Assembly: GCA_023460955.1 (NCBI GenBank)
Contig: JAEWOH010000041.1
Span: forward strand, 62,001-126,000
DNA: 64,000 nt
Origin: Bacillota bacterium
GTDB lineage: Bacteria > Bacillota > Clostridia > Acetivibrionales > DSM-1351
Direction: 5' to 3'
A program made the position numbers and the translations under genes. The notes under the pieces are model-generated. The model ran no database searches. It was not told the DNA's origin and saw only the letters and a list, made by a program, of their open reading frames with translations. Positions within the stretch are counted from its first letter, which is position 1; the number at the start of each line of letters is the position of its first letter. Positions 16,688 to 25,613 of this stretch are shown piece after piece.

Positions 16688-17830
16688 ATGACAGAGCAAT
16701 TGAAACGTATTACACCTGAAGAAGCGCTTAGGCAGTGTAATCAGGAAAATAGGGGAAAACTGAAAATATTTATAGGCTATGCTCCTGGAGTGGGAAAGAC
16801 CTATTCCATGTTAAACGAGGGCAACAGAAGAGCCAAGCGAGGGAAAGATATTGTAATCGGTTATGTTGAAGCTCATCAAAGAGATGAGACAGACAGGCAG
16901 ATTGGTGATTTGGAAGTAGTTCCCCGGAAACAAGTGGAATATAACGGAACGATTATGGAGGAAATGGATACAGAGGCTATAATCTCCCGTAAGCCTGAAA
17001 TTGTTCTAATAGACGAGCTTGCACATACAAATGTCCCGGGTTCAAAGCATCAGAAAAGGTATGAAGATGTTGAAGAAATTTTATGTCAGGGGATAAATGT
17101 CATAACTACTTTAAACATTCAGCACATGGAGAGCTTGAATGATGTAGTCAGGCAGATTACCGGCATTGCAGTGAGAGAAACAATACCTGACTACATAGTT
17201 GAAAAGGCGGATGAGGTAGTTATCGTTGACATAACACCGGACGCTTTGCAGAATAGGCTTAAACGAGGTAACGTCTATAATCTTGAAAAAGTTCCGCAAG
17301 CTTTGAAGAATTTCTTTCGAAAGGGAAATCTTAATGCATTAAGGGAATTAGCTTTAAGACAAACAGCTGAAGAAGTAGACGAAGACCTTGAAGAATACAT
17401 GAAAGAACACGGAATAAAGGAAAACTGGAGCATTGTTGAAAGAGTTATGGTCTGTATCGGTTCCAGCCCTTCAGCAAAGAAACTTATCAGACGTGGAGCA
17501 AGAATCGCCAGGAGGTACAAGTGCGAATGGATGGTGGTCAGCGTTGATTGTACTCGCAGATTTGCTCCAAAGGCTGCAATAAATCATAATGAAGTACTTG
17601 AAAGCTATCATAAGCTGGCGAGACAGCTAGGTGCAGATGTCGTGACGCTGACAGGAAAGAGTATTTCAAGAGAACTTGCTGACTTTGCGCATGAACGTCA
17701 TATAACTCAAATAATCATCGGGCACTCCAAAAGAACCAAACTTCAGACCTTGCTTCAAGGCTCAACAGTTTCTAAACTTTTAAAGCGTACAAAAAATATT
17801 GAAGTGCATGTTATACCAAATGATTTATAA
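16688..17830 (+). CDS. KdpD N-terminal sensor protein without a kinase domain
   Basis: A 380-residue cytoplasmic protein equal to the N-terminal part of KdpD. The KdpD domain has Walker A GYAPGVGKTYSML, EIVLIDELAHTNVPGS and NIQHMESLNDVV. From about residue 250 comes a Usp domain (ERVMVCIGSSPSAKKLIRRG to IIIGHSKRTKL). The four transmembrane segments and histidine kinase of full KdpD are absent, and the gene ends cleanly before a terminator shared with the convergent kdp operon. In S. aureus the KdpD Usp domain binds c-di-AMP, so a signalling role in potassium control is plausible but not shown here. Confidence 0.88.
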   Translation: MTEQLKRITPEEALRQCNQENRGKLKIFIGYAPGVGKTYSMLNEGNRRAKRGKDIVIGYVEAHQRDETDRQIGDLEVVPRKQVEYNGTIMEEMDTEAIISRKPEIVLIDELAHTNVPGSKHQKRYEDVEEILCQGINVITTLNIQHMESLNDVVRQITGIAVRETIPDYIVEKADEVVIVDITPDALQNRLKRGNVYNLEKVPQALKNFFRKGNLNALRELALRQTAEEVDEDLEEYMKEHGIKENWSIVERVMVCIGSSPSAKKLIRRGARIARRYKCEWMVVSVDCTRRFAPKAAINHNEVLESYHKLARQLGADVVTLTGKSISRELADFAHERHITQIIIGHSKRTKLQTLLQGSTVSKLLKRTKNIEVHVIPNDL

Positions 17831-17887
17831 CAAAAGCACAAAAAGGACTTGTGAATCCGTTTGTACATTTTGAACAAAGCGAATAAA

Positions 17888-17912
17888 AACACCCTGCGAT
17901 CTGCAGGGTGTT
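17888..17912 (-). terminator. Intrinsic terminator of the kdp operon
   Basis: A 10-bp perfect stem AACACCCTGC/GCAGGGTGTT with a 5-base loop lies between converging genes. On the minus strand it is followed by TTTTATTC. On the plus strand the T tract is poor, so it mainly ends the minus-strand transcript. Confidence 0.75.
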
Positions 17913-17952
17913 CAGATGGTTTTATCTGTCTTAACAGTCTTGATTTTGATTC

Positions 17953-18093
17953 TTAATCATCATCATCTTCATCAAATTTATAGGTCTTTTTGTTTTCACC
18001 TTTCATAATCAATTTATTGGTTATGATTTTTATTATAAAGAAAATAAAAGCTACAACGGTGCACTCACCAATTGTTGAGAAAATTTTACCCAT
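17953..18093 (-). CDS. Small membrane protein, last gene of the kdp operon
   Basis: A 46-residue frame, 34 bases after kdpC, with GTGAGG before its ATG at 18093. It has one predicted transmembrane segment (STIGECTVVAFIFFIIKII) followed by a basic stretch (KLIMKGENKKTYK) and a strongly acidic tail (FDEDDDD). It sits between kdpC and the operon terminator, so it is probably co-transcribed with the transporter. No family is recognised; an accessory or regulatory subunit of KdpFABC is an inference from position. Confidence 0.6.
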   Translation of the reverse strand: MGKIFSTIGECTVVAFIFFIIKIITNKLIMKGENKKTYKFDEDDDD

Positions 18094-18127
18094 AACCTCA
18101 CAACTCTTTCTAAGTATTTATACCTCA

Positions 18128-18748
18128 TTAATTAATTCGATTTGATATCTCAATATTAGCCTTTAATACATTTACTCTGGGTTCACCGAAGATGCCAAGA
18201 GTTCTTCCTTGTGTGCAGTTTTCTACTATTTTATCAAGGTCTTCAGCGCTGATGCCGGTTGCTTTAGCTATGGCAGGAATTTGTACCTTAGCGGCCTGGG
18301 GGCTTATGTCCGGGTCAAGACCTGAACCCGAACTGGTTAAAATATCTGTAGGAATATCATCTTTTTTTACCTCTGGGTTAGCCTTTAGAAAAGCATCCAT
18401 ATCCTCCTTTATTCGTTCTGCTAATGCAGGATTAGAGGGGGCAAGGTTGGCAGAGCCTGAGGCTATTCCGGTGTATGCTGTTTTACCCTTCTCATCAGGT
18501 TTTTTGTCTTCAGGCTTATAGGTATTATAGTTAACTGCTGAAACTCTCCCATGAAAGAAACGTGAGTCGGTAAAATTTTGACCTAGAAGTTCAGAACCTA
18601 CGGCCTGATCGTTATTCATAATAATACTGCCGTTGGCCTGCTTATTGAACAAAAGCTGACTTATGCCGGTCATAGCCAAAGGATATATAAATCCGCAGAG
18701 GATAAATAATACTAATGTTACTGTCAATGCTCTTATTAATGTTTTCAT
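18128..18748 (-). CDS. kdpC: Potassium-transporting ATPase subunit C
   Basis: KdpC, 206 residues, the single-pass subunit of the high-affinity K+ pump KdpFABC. The N-terminal membrane anchor is LIRALTVTLVLFILCGFIYP. Family motifs follow: GSELLGQNFTDSRFFHGR, ASGSANLAPSNPAL, TSSGSGLDPDISPQAA and VNVLKANIEIS near the C-terminus. Length is normal. It begins 14 bases after kdpB with GGAGG before the ATG, consistent with tight co-expression. Confidence 0.97.
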   Translation of the reverse strand: MKTLIRALTVTLVLFILCGFIYPLAMTGISQLLFNKQANGSIIMNNDQAVGSELLGQNFTDSRFFHGRVSAVNYNTYKPEDKKPDEKGKTAYTGIASGSANLAPSNPALAERIKEDMDAFLKANPEVKKDDIPTDILTSSGSGLDPDISPQAAKVQIPAIAKATGISAEDLDKIVENCTQGRTLGIFGEPRVNVLKANIEISNRIN

Positions 18749-18762
18749 ATTCCTATACCTCC

Positions 18763-20826
18763 TTAACCCAAAGTTAGTAATTTTAATATGGGATGAATTA
18801 AAATATCAATTAATTTTATGCCTATAAATGGGACAAGTATTCCTCCAAACCCATAAATCAGCATATTCTTAGCGAGCATAGCTTCCGAGCTCATAGGTCT
18901 ATATTTTACACCTCTCATAGCTATTGGAATCAATGCCGGGATAATTATTGCATTGAATATAAGTGCTGATAGGATAGCACTCTGAGGTGATGTAAGTCTC
19001 ATAATATTTAACACGCTCATTTGTGGTATAGCTATGGTAAACAAAGCAGGAATTATTGCAAAATACTTGGCTACATCATTTGCAATACTGAAGGTGGTCA
19101 ACGCACCTCTTGTTATCAGCAGCTGTTTACCTATTTCAACAACCTCAATTATTTTCGTGGGATCAGAGTCCAGGTCAACCATATTGGCTGCTTCTTTTGC
19201 TGCAACAGTACCGCTGTTCATGGCTAGCCCTACATCAGCCTGAGCCAATGCAGGAGCGTCATTTGTTCCGTCACCGGTCATAGCAACAAGTCTTCCTTCT
19301 GACTGTTCCCGTTTGATAACCTCAATTTTATCCTCCGGCTTGCATTCTGCAATAAAAGCATCCACACCTGCCTCTTTTGCGATGGTTTCTGCGGTGAGAG
19401 GATTGTCCCCGGTACACATGATGGTTTTTATTCCTATCTGACGAAGCCGCTCAAATCTTTCAACAAGACCGGGCTTAACAGTATCCTTTAAGTAAATGAC
19501 GCCCATTATTTCCTTATCGACACATACTACCAGGGGAGTACCGCCGAGTTTGGATATTTTATCTACATTTGCTTGTAAATCATCAGGTACTTTACCACCT
19601 AGATCGGTTACATGCTTTTGAATAGTGTCTGAGGCACCTTTTCTTACTTGAGCTCCGTTAACAAGATTTAGTCCGCTCATTCTGGTCTGACTTGTAAACT
19701 CTATATTCTCAGCCTTCTCATAGTCTTCCTTGCTTATAAGGACACCCTGCTTATTCGCCAGCTCAACTACTGAGCGGCCCTCTGGAGTCTCATCCTTTAA
19801 TGATGCAATAAGTGCAAAGCGTGCTATGTTTTCCGGAGTAGATTTGCCAACAGGGATGAATTCTGCGGCCATTCTGTTTCCAAAAGTAATTGTTCCTGTT
19901 TTATCAAGTATCATGGTGTCAACATCTCCGCAGGCCTCAACTGCTTTACCTGACATAGCTATAACATTGAAACGGGTAACCCTGTCCATACCTGCGATAC
20001 CTATTGCTGACAGTAATCCACCGATGGTTGTAGGTATGAGGCATACCAATAGAGCAATCAGTGTGGATACTAAAATTTTTACACCTGAGTAATCTGCCAT
20101 TGGATAAAGTGCAACAACAACTATAAGAAAAATCATAGTAAGGCTTACAAGAACCGTTGATAGTGCAATTTCATTTGGTGTTTTCTGTCTGGAGGCACCT
20201 TCAACGAGACTGATCATCTTGTCCAGGAAGGATTCTCCGGGAGTTGCGGTAATTCTGATTTTTAGCCAGTCGCTTTTAATTTTTGTACCACCTGTCACAG
20301 AACTGAAGTCTCCTCCGGCTTCTTTCATTACAGGAGCCGATTCACCTGTAATTGCCGATTCATCAACAAAAGCCAGACCCTCAATAACTTCTCCGTCATT
20401 GGGAATGATATCTCCCATTTCACATAAGACTATATCTCCTTTTTTTATTTCATTGGAACTGAGTATTTTAATATTGCCATTTTTGTCTATAAGCTTTGCC
20501 TGTGTGTCTTTTTTTGTTCTCTTCATGCTTTCAGCCTGGGCTTTGCCTCGACCTTCTGCAATGGCTTCCGCAAAATTGGCAAAAAGTATAGTAATAAAAA
20601 GAATTGCAGATACGATTGCGTTATATAAGGAATTACCGTTTTCCTCGATAACGTTTGGGAAGATAGCTAAAAGGAGAGTAATTACGAAGCCTACTTCAAC
20701 TACAAACATTACCGGATTTTTTATCATATCTTTTGGATTTAGTTTTTTAAAAGAATCTCGTATTGCATTTACAAGAATCGCTCTTGTTACCCAGCTTTTT
20801 TTTAACTGCTTGCCATTGTTATTCAT
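18763..20826 (-). CDS. kdpB: Potassium-transporting ATPase subunit B
   Basis: KdpB, 687 residues, the P-type ATPase subunit that hydrolyses ATP to drive K+ uptake. The phosphorylation motif [11 protein letters not shown] is intact. The actuator TGES loop appears in AITGESAPV, and the P domain has [18 protein letters not shown]. Transmembrane segments flank these domains. In E. coli a serine in the TGES loop region is phosphorylated to inhibit the pump, and the equivalent TGESAPV serine is present. It starts 11 bases after kdpA. Confidence 0.97.
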   Translation of the reverse strand: MNNNGKQLKKSWVTRAILVNAIRDSFKKLNPKDMIKNPVMFVVEVGFVITLLLAIFPNVIEENGNSLYNAIVSAILFITILFANFAEAIAEGRGKAQAESMKRTKKDTQAKLIDKNGNIKILSSNEIKKGDIVLCEMGDIIPNDGEVIEGLAFVDESAITGESAPVMKEAGGDFSSVTGGTKIKSDWLKIRITATPGESFLDKMISLVEGASRQKTPNEIALSTVLVSLTMIFLIVVVALYPMADYSGVKILVSTLIALLVCLIPTTIGGLLSAIGIAGMDRVTRFNVIAMSGKAVEACGDVDTMILDKTGTITFGNRMAAEFIPVGKSTPENIARFALIASLKDETPEGRSVVELANKQGVLISKEDYEKAENIEFTSQTRMSGLNLVNGAQVRKGASDTIQKHVTDLGGKVPDDLQANVDKISKLGGTPLVVCVDKEIMGVIYLKDTVKPGLVERFERLRQIGIKTIMCTGDNPLTAETIAKEAGVDAFIAECKPEDKIEVIKREQSEGRLVAMTGDGTNDAPALAQADVGLAMNSGTVAAKEAANMVDLDSDPTKIIEVVEIGKQLLITRGALTTFSIANDVAKYFAIIPALFTIAIPQMSVLNIMRLTSPQSAILSALIFNAIIIPALIPIAMRGVKYRPMSSEAMLAKNMLIYGFGGILVPFIGIKLIDILIHPILKLLTLG

Positions 20827-20837
20827 AGCATCATCCC

Positions 20838-22517
20838 CTATCTTCCTAGCGTTAAGTGCTCTGCAATCGGTCCCAATGATATTGCGGGAAAGAAAGTTAG
20901 AGCTCCTACAATCAACACTACAGCTATTAATATGAATGTAAATAGTTTGTTATCTGTTCTGAAGGTTCCAATTCCTACGGGTACTTCTTTTTTTGCTGCC
21001 AGCGAACCTGCCACTGCCATTAAAGCTATTATGGAAATATACCTTCCAAAGAACATGACAAGACCTGTGGATATGTTCCAGAATAAAGTATTGTCTGCTA
21101 AACCCTCAAAACCTGAACCATTGTTTGCTGCCGATGAGGTAAATTCATAAAGTATTTGAGAGAGGCCGTGAAAACCGGAATTTGTAATACCTGCAAGACC
21201 TGATTGTGTAACAAGGGAAATTGCAGAAGGAATTAAAATAATGAATGGATGAACTAATATAGTTAGAGCTATTAATTTCATCTCTTTTCCTTCGATCTTC
21301 TTTCCCAAGAATTCAGGTGTACGCCCAACCATTAATCCACAAAGAAAAACGGCCAATATGGCATACATCATCATATTCATTAACCCGACACCCTTACCTC
21401 CAAATACCACATTCAGCATCATTTGTCCCAGAGCTACCAAGCCTCCCAAGGGGGACAGTGAATCGTGCATATTATTTACGCTGCCTGTAGTAAATGCCGT
21501 CGTTACGGTTGTGAAGAGCGATGATTGAGCTATTCCGAAGCGTACCTCTTTGCCCTCCATATTACCCATGGCCTGGCTTAGTCCGACATCTGCCAGTACG
21601 GGATTTCCTGCCTTTTCTGCAAAGTAACATATCGTTAGAAAGGAGATAAAGAGTGTAGCCATTGCAGCAAATATAACCCAGCCTTGTTTTCTATTTTTAA
21701 GCATTAGACCAAAAGTATAGACAAGTGAAGCAGGCAGCAGCATCATAGCAAGTATTTCTATAAGGTTTGTCAGAGGTGTAGGGTTTTCAAAAGGATGTGC
21801 TGAATTACCTCCGAAGAAGCCGCCTCCGTTTGTACCAACATGTTTTATAGATTCCAGACTGGCTATAGGTCCCAGAGGAATATCCTGAAGCTTTCCTTGA
21901 ATAGTCGTTACTGTTTGAGTTCCAGAGAGCGTTTGCGGTACACCCTGCCACACCAGGAGTATAGTAACAACAATTGAGACAGGTATCAGTATTCTTGTAG
22001 TTATTCTGATAAGATCAACAAAAAAGTTCCCAACGAATTTTGTCTTGCCTGTTATTCCTCTCATGAACGCAGCCGCAGCAGAAAAGCCTGTAGCTGCCGA
22101 TGTAAACATTAAAAATGTTATGGCGGCCATTTGTGATAAATACGTTAACCCCCATTCACCGCTATAATGCTGCAGGTTGGTATTTGTTATAAAACTTATT
22201 GCGGTATTAAAAGCCAGCGATTGTTCCATATTCCCATTTTGGTTAGGATTCAGGCCGAAATACCCCTGAAGTCTAAAAAGTAAATACACAAGAATTACCA
22301 TTACCAAATTGGTTATAATCAGTGACAAAATATATTGCTTCCAGCCCATTTCAGTCTTTTTAACACCTGTCAGCTTATAAATTAAGCCATCAACCCGATC
22401 AAAGAAGGGGTCGAAAATTGATTTTTCACTTGTTATGACTTTTTTTATATATTTGCCGGTTGGAACAACAAGTGCGACCAGAAGAGCTAGAGTTATCAAT
22501 ATTTGAATAATATCCAT
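20838..22517 (-). CDS. kdpA: Potassium-transporting ATPase subunit A
   Basis: KdpA, 559 residues, the K+ channel-like subunit of the pump, related to Trk/Ktr. Selectivity-loop regions are visible: [47 protein letters not shown] and [10 protein letters not shown]. Ten or so membrane segments are distributed along the protein and the length is normal. ATG 22517 has GGGAGG at the right distance. It follows kdpF with an 18-base gap. Confidence 0.97.
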   Translation of the reverse strand: MDIIQILITLALLVALVVPTGKYIKKVITSEKSIFDPFFDRVDGLIYKLTGVKKTEMGWKQYILSLIITNLVMVILVYLLFRLQGYFGLNPNQNGNMEQSLAFNTAISFITNTNLQHYSGEWGLTYLSQMAAITFLMFTSAATGFSAAAAFMRGITGKTKFVGNFFVDLIRITTRILIPVSIVVTILLVWQGVPQTLSGTQTVTTIQGKLQDIPLGPIASLESIKHVGTNGGGFFGGNSAHPFENPTPLTNLIEILAMMLLPASLVYTFGLMLKNRKQGWVIFAAMATLFISFLTICYFAEKAGNPVLADVGLSQAMGNMEGKEVRFGIAQSSLFTTVTTAFTTGSVNNMHDSLSPLGGLVALGQMMLNVVFGGKGVGLMNMMMYAILAVFLCGLMVGRTPEFLGKKIEGKEMKLIALTILVHPFIILIPSAISLVTQSGLAGITNSGFHGLSQILYEFTSSAANNGSGFEGLADNTLFWNISTGLVMFFGRYISIIALMAVAGSLAAKKEVPVGIGTFRTDNKLFTFILIAVVLIVGALTFFPAISLGPIAEHLTLGR

Positions 22518-22535
22518 ATCGTGTTAACCTCCCAA

Positions 22536-22613
22536 CTAGAATTTTTCAGGGTGAATCAATACATACCCCAGATACAAAAATAATAGAACTACAATTCCAA
22601 TTAAAATAATCAT
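22536..22613 (-). CDS. kdpF: Potassium-transporting ATPase subunit F
   Basis: A 25-residue single-span membrane peptide (MIILIGIVVLLFLYLGYVLI, ending HPEKF) directly upstream of kdpA. The YLGYVLIHPEKF end is the normal KdpF signature. KdpF stabilises the KdpABC complex. GAGGG lies 7 bases before the ATG. Confidence 0.9.
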   Translation of the reverse strand: MIILIGIVVLLFLYLGYVLIHPEKF

Positions 22614-22628
22614 TTAAAACCCTCACAA

Positions 22629-22718
22629 TCAATTAATTTGTCTGTCACACCAATGCAGGAATAAAATTACTAATCCGAAGCAGACTAATAAAGTCGCTAC
22701 TATAATAAAATCAAACAT
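22629..22718 (-). CDS. Small membrane peptide upstream of kdpF
   Basis: A 29-residue frame with a strong ribosome binding site (GGAGG, plus-strand 22724-22728) and ATG at 22718. It has one hydrophobic segment (FDFIIVATLLVCFGLVILFL) ending in HWCDRQIN. It starts the minus-strand kdp unit, 15 bases before kdpF. A short membrane peptide with a W-C-D-R-Q type end appears, from memory, upstream of kdp genes in other Firmicutes; I cannot name a family. Confidence 0.65.
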   Translation of the reverse strand: MFDFIIVATLLVCFGLVILFLHWCDRQIN

Positions 22719-22759
22719 ATTTTCCTCCAGTTCTTTAGAATACAAATCATAACCCCTCG

Positions 22760-22795
22760 TAATCTGTGAACCGCTGTAACTCGGTTCATAGATTA
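22760..22795 (-). promoter_or_regulatory. Hairpin in the kdp operon leader
   Basis: TAATCT-x-TGAACCG pairs with CGGTTCA-x-AGATTA (13 pairs with one mismatch) about 40 bases before the first small ORF of the kdp unit. No T tract follows, so it is not a terminator. It could be part of a regulatory leader. I looked for the c-di-AMP (ydaO) riboswitch signatures and did not find them. The rest of 22719-23005 holds the divergent promoters. Confidence 0.4.
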
Positions 22796-23005
22796 GATTA
22801 TAATTCTGAATGCTTGGCTAACTAAAGTCCGATAAGATTTGATTGGTGTTTTTGCCCATACCATAAAAAGCAATTATTCAAATTTATCACCTCTGCACAT
22901 AGCGCTATCTCTTTTTCTTTACAAAATGCAATAGTATAATTGCTTGATTAAAAATACCTGTAATCATATACTAAAGTAAAGATTGGTATTTATGAGGTTA
23001 TATAA

Positions 23006-24853
23006 ATGATTAAGACTTTAAAGGGCAAGATATCCATATTATTTTTAAGTCTGGTTATATTAACTGCCATTGTTGGGATTACTGCTTCAGTAAATCTTTT
23101 TAAACTTAGCAGGGCAATTGACAGTTTAATGATTGCAAACTATAAAAGTATAAATGCAGCTACCAAAATGACAGAAGCCCTGGAGCGTCAGGATAGCGCT
23201 GTTTTAATATATATCAGTATTGATCCTGATAAAGGGAAGGAACTCTTCGCGAATAACAATGAAGAATTCTTAAAATGGTATAACGTTGAAGTAAGTAATA
23301 TAACAGAAAAAGGGGAGAATGGTATATCTGAAAACACCAAGCAGGCATATTCGGCTTATGTAAAATTATTTTTAGATTTACAGGAGATTCGTAGCTTGGA
23401 AGGAGTAAAAAAAGCAAATGAATTCTATAATGAAAAAATGATGCCTGCTTTCAATAGAACAAAGGATGAACTTTCAAAATTAAGCATATTAAATGAAAAA
23501 GCTATGTTCACAAGCAAGGAGTTAGCTACAAAAAATTCCGAAAAATCCATGTACCTTGTATTAAGCATTTCCATTATTGCCATTATAGGAGGGTTTGGGA
23601 TATCAAGATTTTTTACAAATCGGTTTCTTGCCCCTATAACATTACTGATTCACACAATGAAGTTAATAAAAGCAGGAGATTTAAATCAGCAAGCACAAAT
23701 AATTACAAAAGATGAAATTGGAGAGCTGTCTGTAGAGTTCAACAATATGACCAAGCGCTTGCAGCAGTATGAACAGAGCACCTTGGGGAATTTGCTTGCT
23801 GAAAAAAACAAATCATTGGCCATTGTTAAAAATATTTCAGACCCGTTGATTGTGCTTGATCCGGATTTTCGTGTTATTCTTATGAATAATGCTTTCGAAA
23901 GAATTTTTAATGTCAGTGAGGAAGTTTTAATTAACAAGCACTTTTTAGAGGGTATAAGAAATGGAGAAATTTTTGACTTTATTTCGAGTATGTTCAAATC
24001 ACGCAATGAAACACAGCAAAAGATTTTCTTAATCAGAACTACCAACGAAGATTACTACTTCAATATTATTGTTACAATTGTTAAGGATAACAATGCTAAT
24101 CTCTCGGGCCTTATAGCTATATTTCAAAATGTGACTCAGTTAAAGGAACTTGAAAAAATACGCACTGATTTTATTGCAACTATTTCTCATGAGTTTAAAA
24201 CACCGCTTACTTCAATAATGATGGGTACTGATGTGTTAATAGACGAAGGTCTGGGACAGCTTAATAATGATCAGAAACAATTTATACAAGCTATCCGCGA
24301 AGACAGTGACAGACTTGCGAAACTGGTTAATGATTTATTAGAGCTGACTCGAATTGAGTCGGGAAAGGCAATGTTTAAGCTTAAAGAGTATAGCATTGCA
24401 GATATAATTGAATGTTCTATAAAACCCTTTTATCAACTAGCTGAGCAACAGGAAAAGACCCTGTTTTTTAATTGTGATGATAATCTTCCGAATGTAATTG
24501 GAGACTTTGAAAAAATAACCTGGGTGCTGAACAATCTCATATCCAATGCATTAAAGTACACCAACGCAGGTGATGAGATCAGCATAACAGCTAAAGAAAA
24601 GAATAATCAAATGTTTGTAACGGTTAAAGATACCGGTACAGGTATTCCGCAAGAATATATTGATAAAATATTTGAAAAATTCGTGCAGGTTAAAGATGGT
24701 GATTTTGAAGTGAGGGGAACCGGCTTGGGTCTTGCAGTAGTACGAGATATCATAGAAGCTCACCAGGGCAGGATTTGGTGTGAAAGTGAACTTGATATGG
24801 GAAGCAGCTTTACCTTTACACTGAGTATTGCAGAAGGGAAAAAGCAAATATGA
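23006..24853 (+). CDS. Membrane sensor histidine kinase (HAMP-PAS-HisKA-HATPase)
   Basis: A 615-residue two-component sensor. A transmembrane segment near residue 10-30 and another near 185-205 (MYLVLSISIIAIIGGFGISR) enclose an extracytoplasmic four-helix-like domain. HAMP follows (RFLAPITLLIHTMKLIKAGD), then PAS (VKNISDPLIVLDPDFRVILM), the phosphoacceptor region DFIATISHEFKTPLTSIMMG (H-box histidine) and the ATPase domain (NNLISNALKYT, GTGIPQEYIDKIFEKFVQV, GTGLGLAVV). All catalytic boxes look intact. Its stop overlaps the response regulator start by 4 bases (ATGA). It is divergent from kdpFABC, which suggests but does not prove that it controls potassium uptake. Confidence 0.93.
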   Translation: MIKTLKGKISILFLSLVILTAIVGITASVNLFKLSRAIDSLMIANYKSINAATKMTEALERQDSAVLIYISIDPDKGKELFANNNEEFLKWYNVEVSNITEKGENGISENTKQAYSAYVKLFLDLQEIRSLEGVKKANEFYNEKMMPAFNRTKDELSKLSILNEKAMFTSKELATKNSEKSMYLVLSISIIAIIGGFGISRFFTNRFLAPITLLIHTMKLIKAGDLNQQAQIITKDEIGELSVEFNNMTKRLQQYEQSTLGNLLAEKNKSLAIVKNISDPLIVLDPDFRVILMNNAFERIFNVSEEVLINKHFLEGIRNGEIFDFISSMFKSRNETQQKIFLIRTTNEDYYFNIIVTIVKDNNANLSGLIAIFQNVTQLKELEKIRTDFIATISHEFKTPLTSIMMGTDVLIDEGLGQLNNDQKQFIQAIREDSDRLAKLVNDLLELTRIESGKAMFKLKEYSIADIIECSIKPFYQLAEQQEKTLFFNCDDNLPNVIGDFEKITWVLNNLISNALKYTNAGDEISITAKEKNNQMFVTVKDTGTGIPQEYIDKIFEKFVQVKDGDFEVRGTGLGLAVVRDIIEAHQGRIWCESELDMGSSFTFTLSIAEGKKQI

Positions 24854-25437
24854 AAAAGGTTTTAATTGTAGATGACACTAAAAACATCAGGATGATTCTT
24901 ACTAAATGTCTTGAACTGGAGGGGTATGAAGTTATGTCTGCCAGTGATGGAAAGCAGGCTTTGCAGTTGTTTATGACCCATAACTTCCATTTAGCCTTCT
25001 TAGATATAAAACTCCCTGAAATCCGTGGGACGGAGGTTTTAAAGAGAGTTAGAGAGCTTGGAATAAAAACCCCGGTTATAATTATCACGGCATATGCAAC
25101 AGTTAAAAATGCAGTAGATTGCACAAATCTGGGTGCGGTTGCATATGTTCAAAAACCTTTTTCAGCAGATAAAATAAGAAGTGTACTAAAAGAATTTGAT
25201 GATAATTATATAGATAGTGAAAAAGAGAAAACAAATATACAAGGTATAATTAATAGTATTAAATTAGCCTTGAGTAATGAAGAATATAATAGAGCACTAG
25301 ACCTGGCAAAAAAAGCCTTATCGCTTGAGTTTAACATACCTGAGGTTTACTTACTTATAAGTCAGGCATATGCCGGATTAAAGGATACAGATAATTCACA
25401 GCGGTTTCATAAGGTATTCGAGCTATTCGAAGCATAG
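24850..25437 (+). CDS. Response regulator with TPR-like C-terminus, no DNA-binding domain
   Basis: A 195-residue protein. Residues 1-120 are a CheY-like receiver with the acidic pair in IVDDTKN, the phosphoacceptor Asp in AFLDIKLPE, the Thr/Ala segment IIITAYAT and the Lys in YVQKPFSADK. The last 65 residues (LALSNEEYNRALDLAKKALS onward) look like tetratricopeptide helices. No HTH or other DNA-binding output is visible, so it cannot act like KdpE. Partner of the upstream kinase by 4-base overlap. Output is probably protein-protein interaction. Confidence 0.88.
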   Translation: MKKVLIVDDTKNIRMILTKCLELEGYEVMSASDGKQALQLFMTHNFHLAFLDIKLPEIRGTEVLKRVRELGIKTPVIIITAYATVKNAVDCTNLGAVAYVQKPFSADKIRSVLKEFDDNYIDSEKEKTNIQGIINSIKLALSNEEYNRALDLAKKALSLEFNIPEVYLLISQAYAGLKDTDNSQRFHKVFELFEA

Positions 25438-25549
25438 ACATCTATTTATTCCCCAGTTTTAATGTGAATTGTAATTGATACGGATATTCTATATACTGTT
25501 ATGTGCAGGTTAATAAAAGCCTTCACAATTACTTTAAACATTATTTTGC

Positions 25550-25604
25550 CTGCCGGCAGTAATGGAAATGAATGCTTTAAGCATTTATCAGGCAGGTAAA
25601 AAGG
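25550..25604 (+). promoter_or_regulatory. Hairpin in the GH120 gene leader
   Basis: CCTGCC and GGCAGG (ending just before AAAAAGGAGAGG) enclose an inner hairpin AATGCT/AGCATT. The outer stem ends right next to the ribosome binding site of the xylosidase gene, so it could affect translation initiation. No promoter was identified with confidence. Confidence 0.35.
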
Positions 25605-25613
25605 AGAGGTACT

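Noticed and set aside
22846..22905. Leader peptide (TTG start after AGAGGTG, minus strand, 19 codons) before the kdp unit
   Set aside because: Single weak start with no supporting structure or codon pattern; could be chance.
22719..23005. c-di-AMP (ydaO-type) riboswitch before kdp
   Set aside because: Read on the minus strand, the region lacks the GGGGT(G/T)AAT and GACAGCTAACC-type segments; only one extended hairpin is clear.
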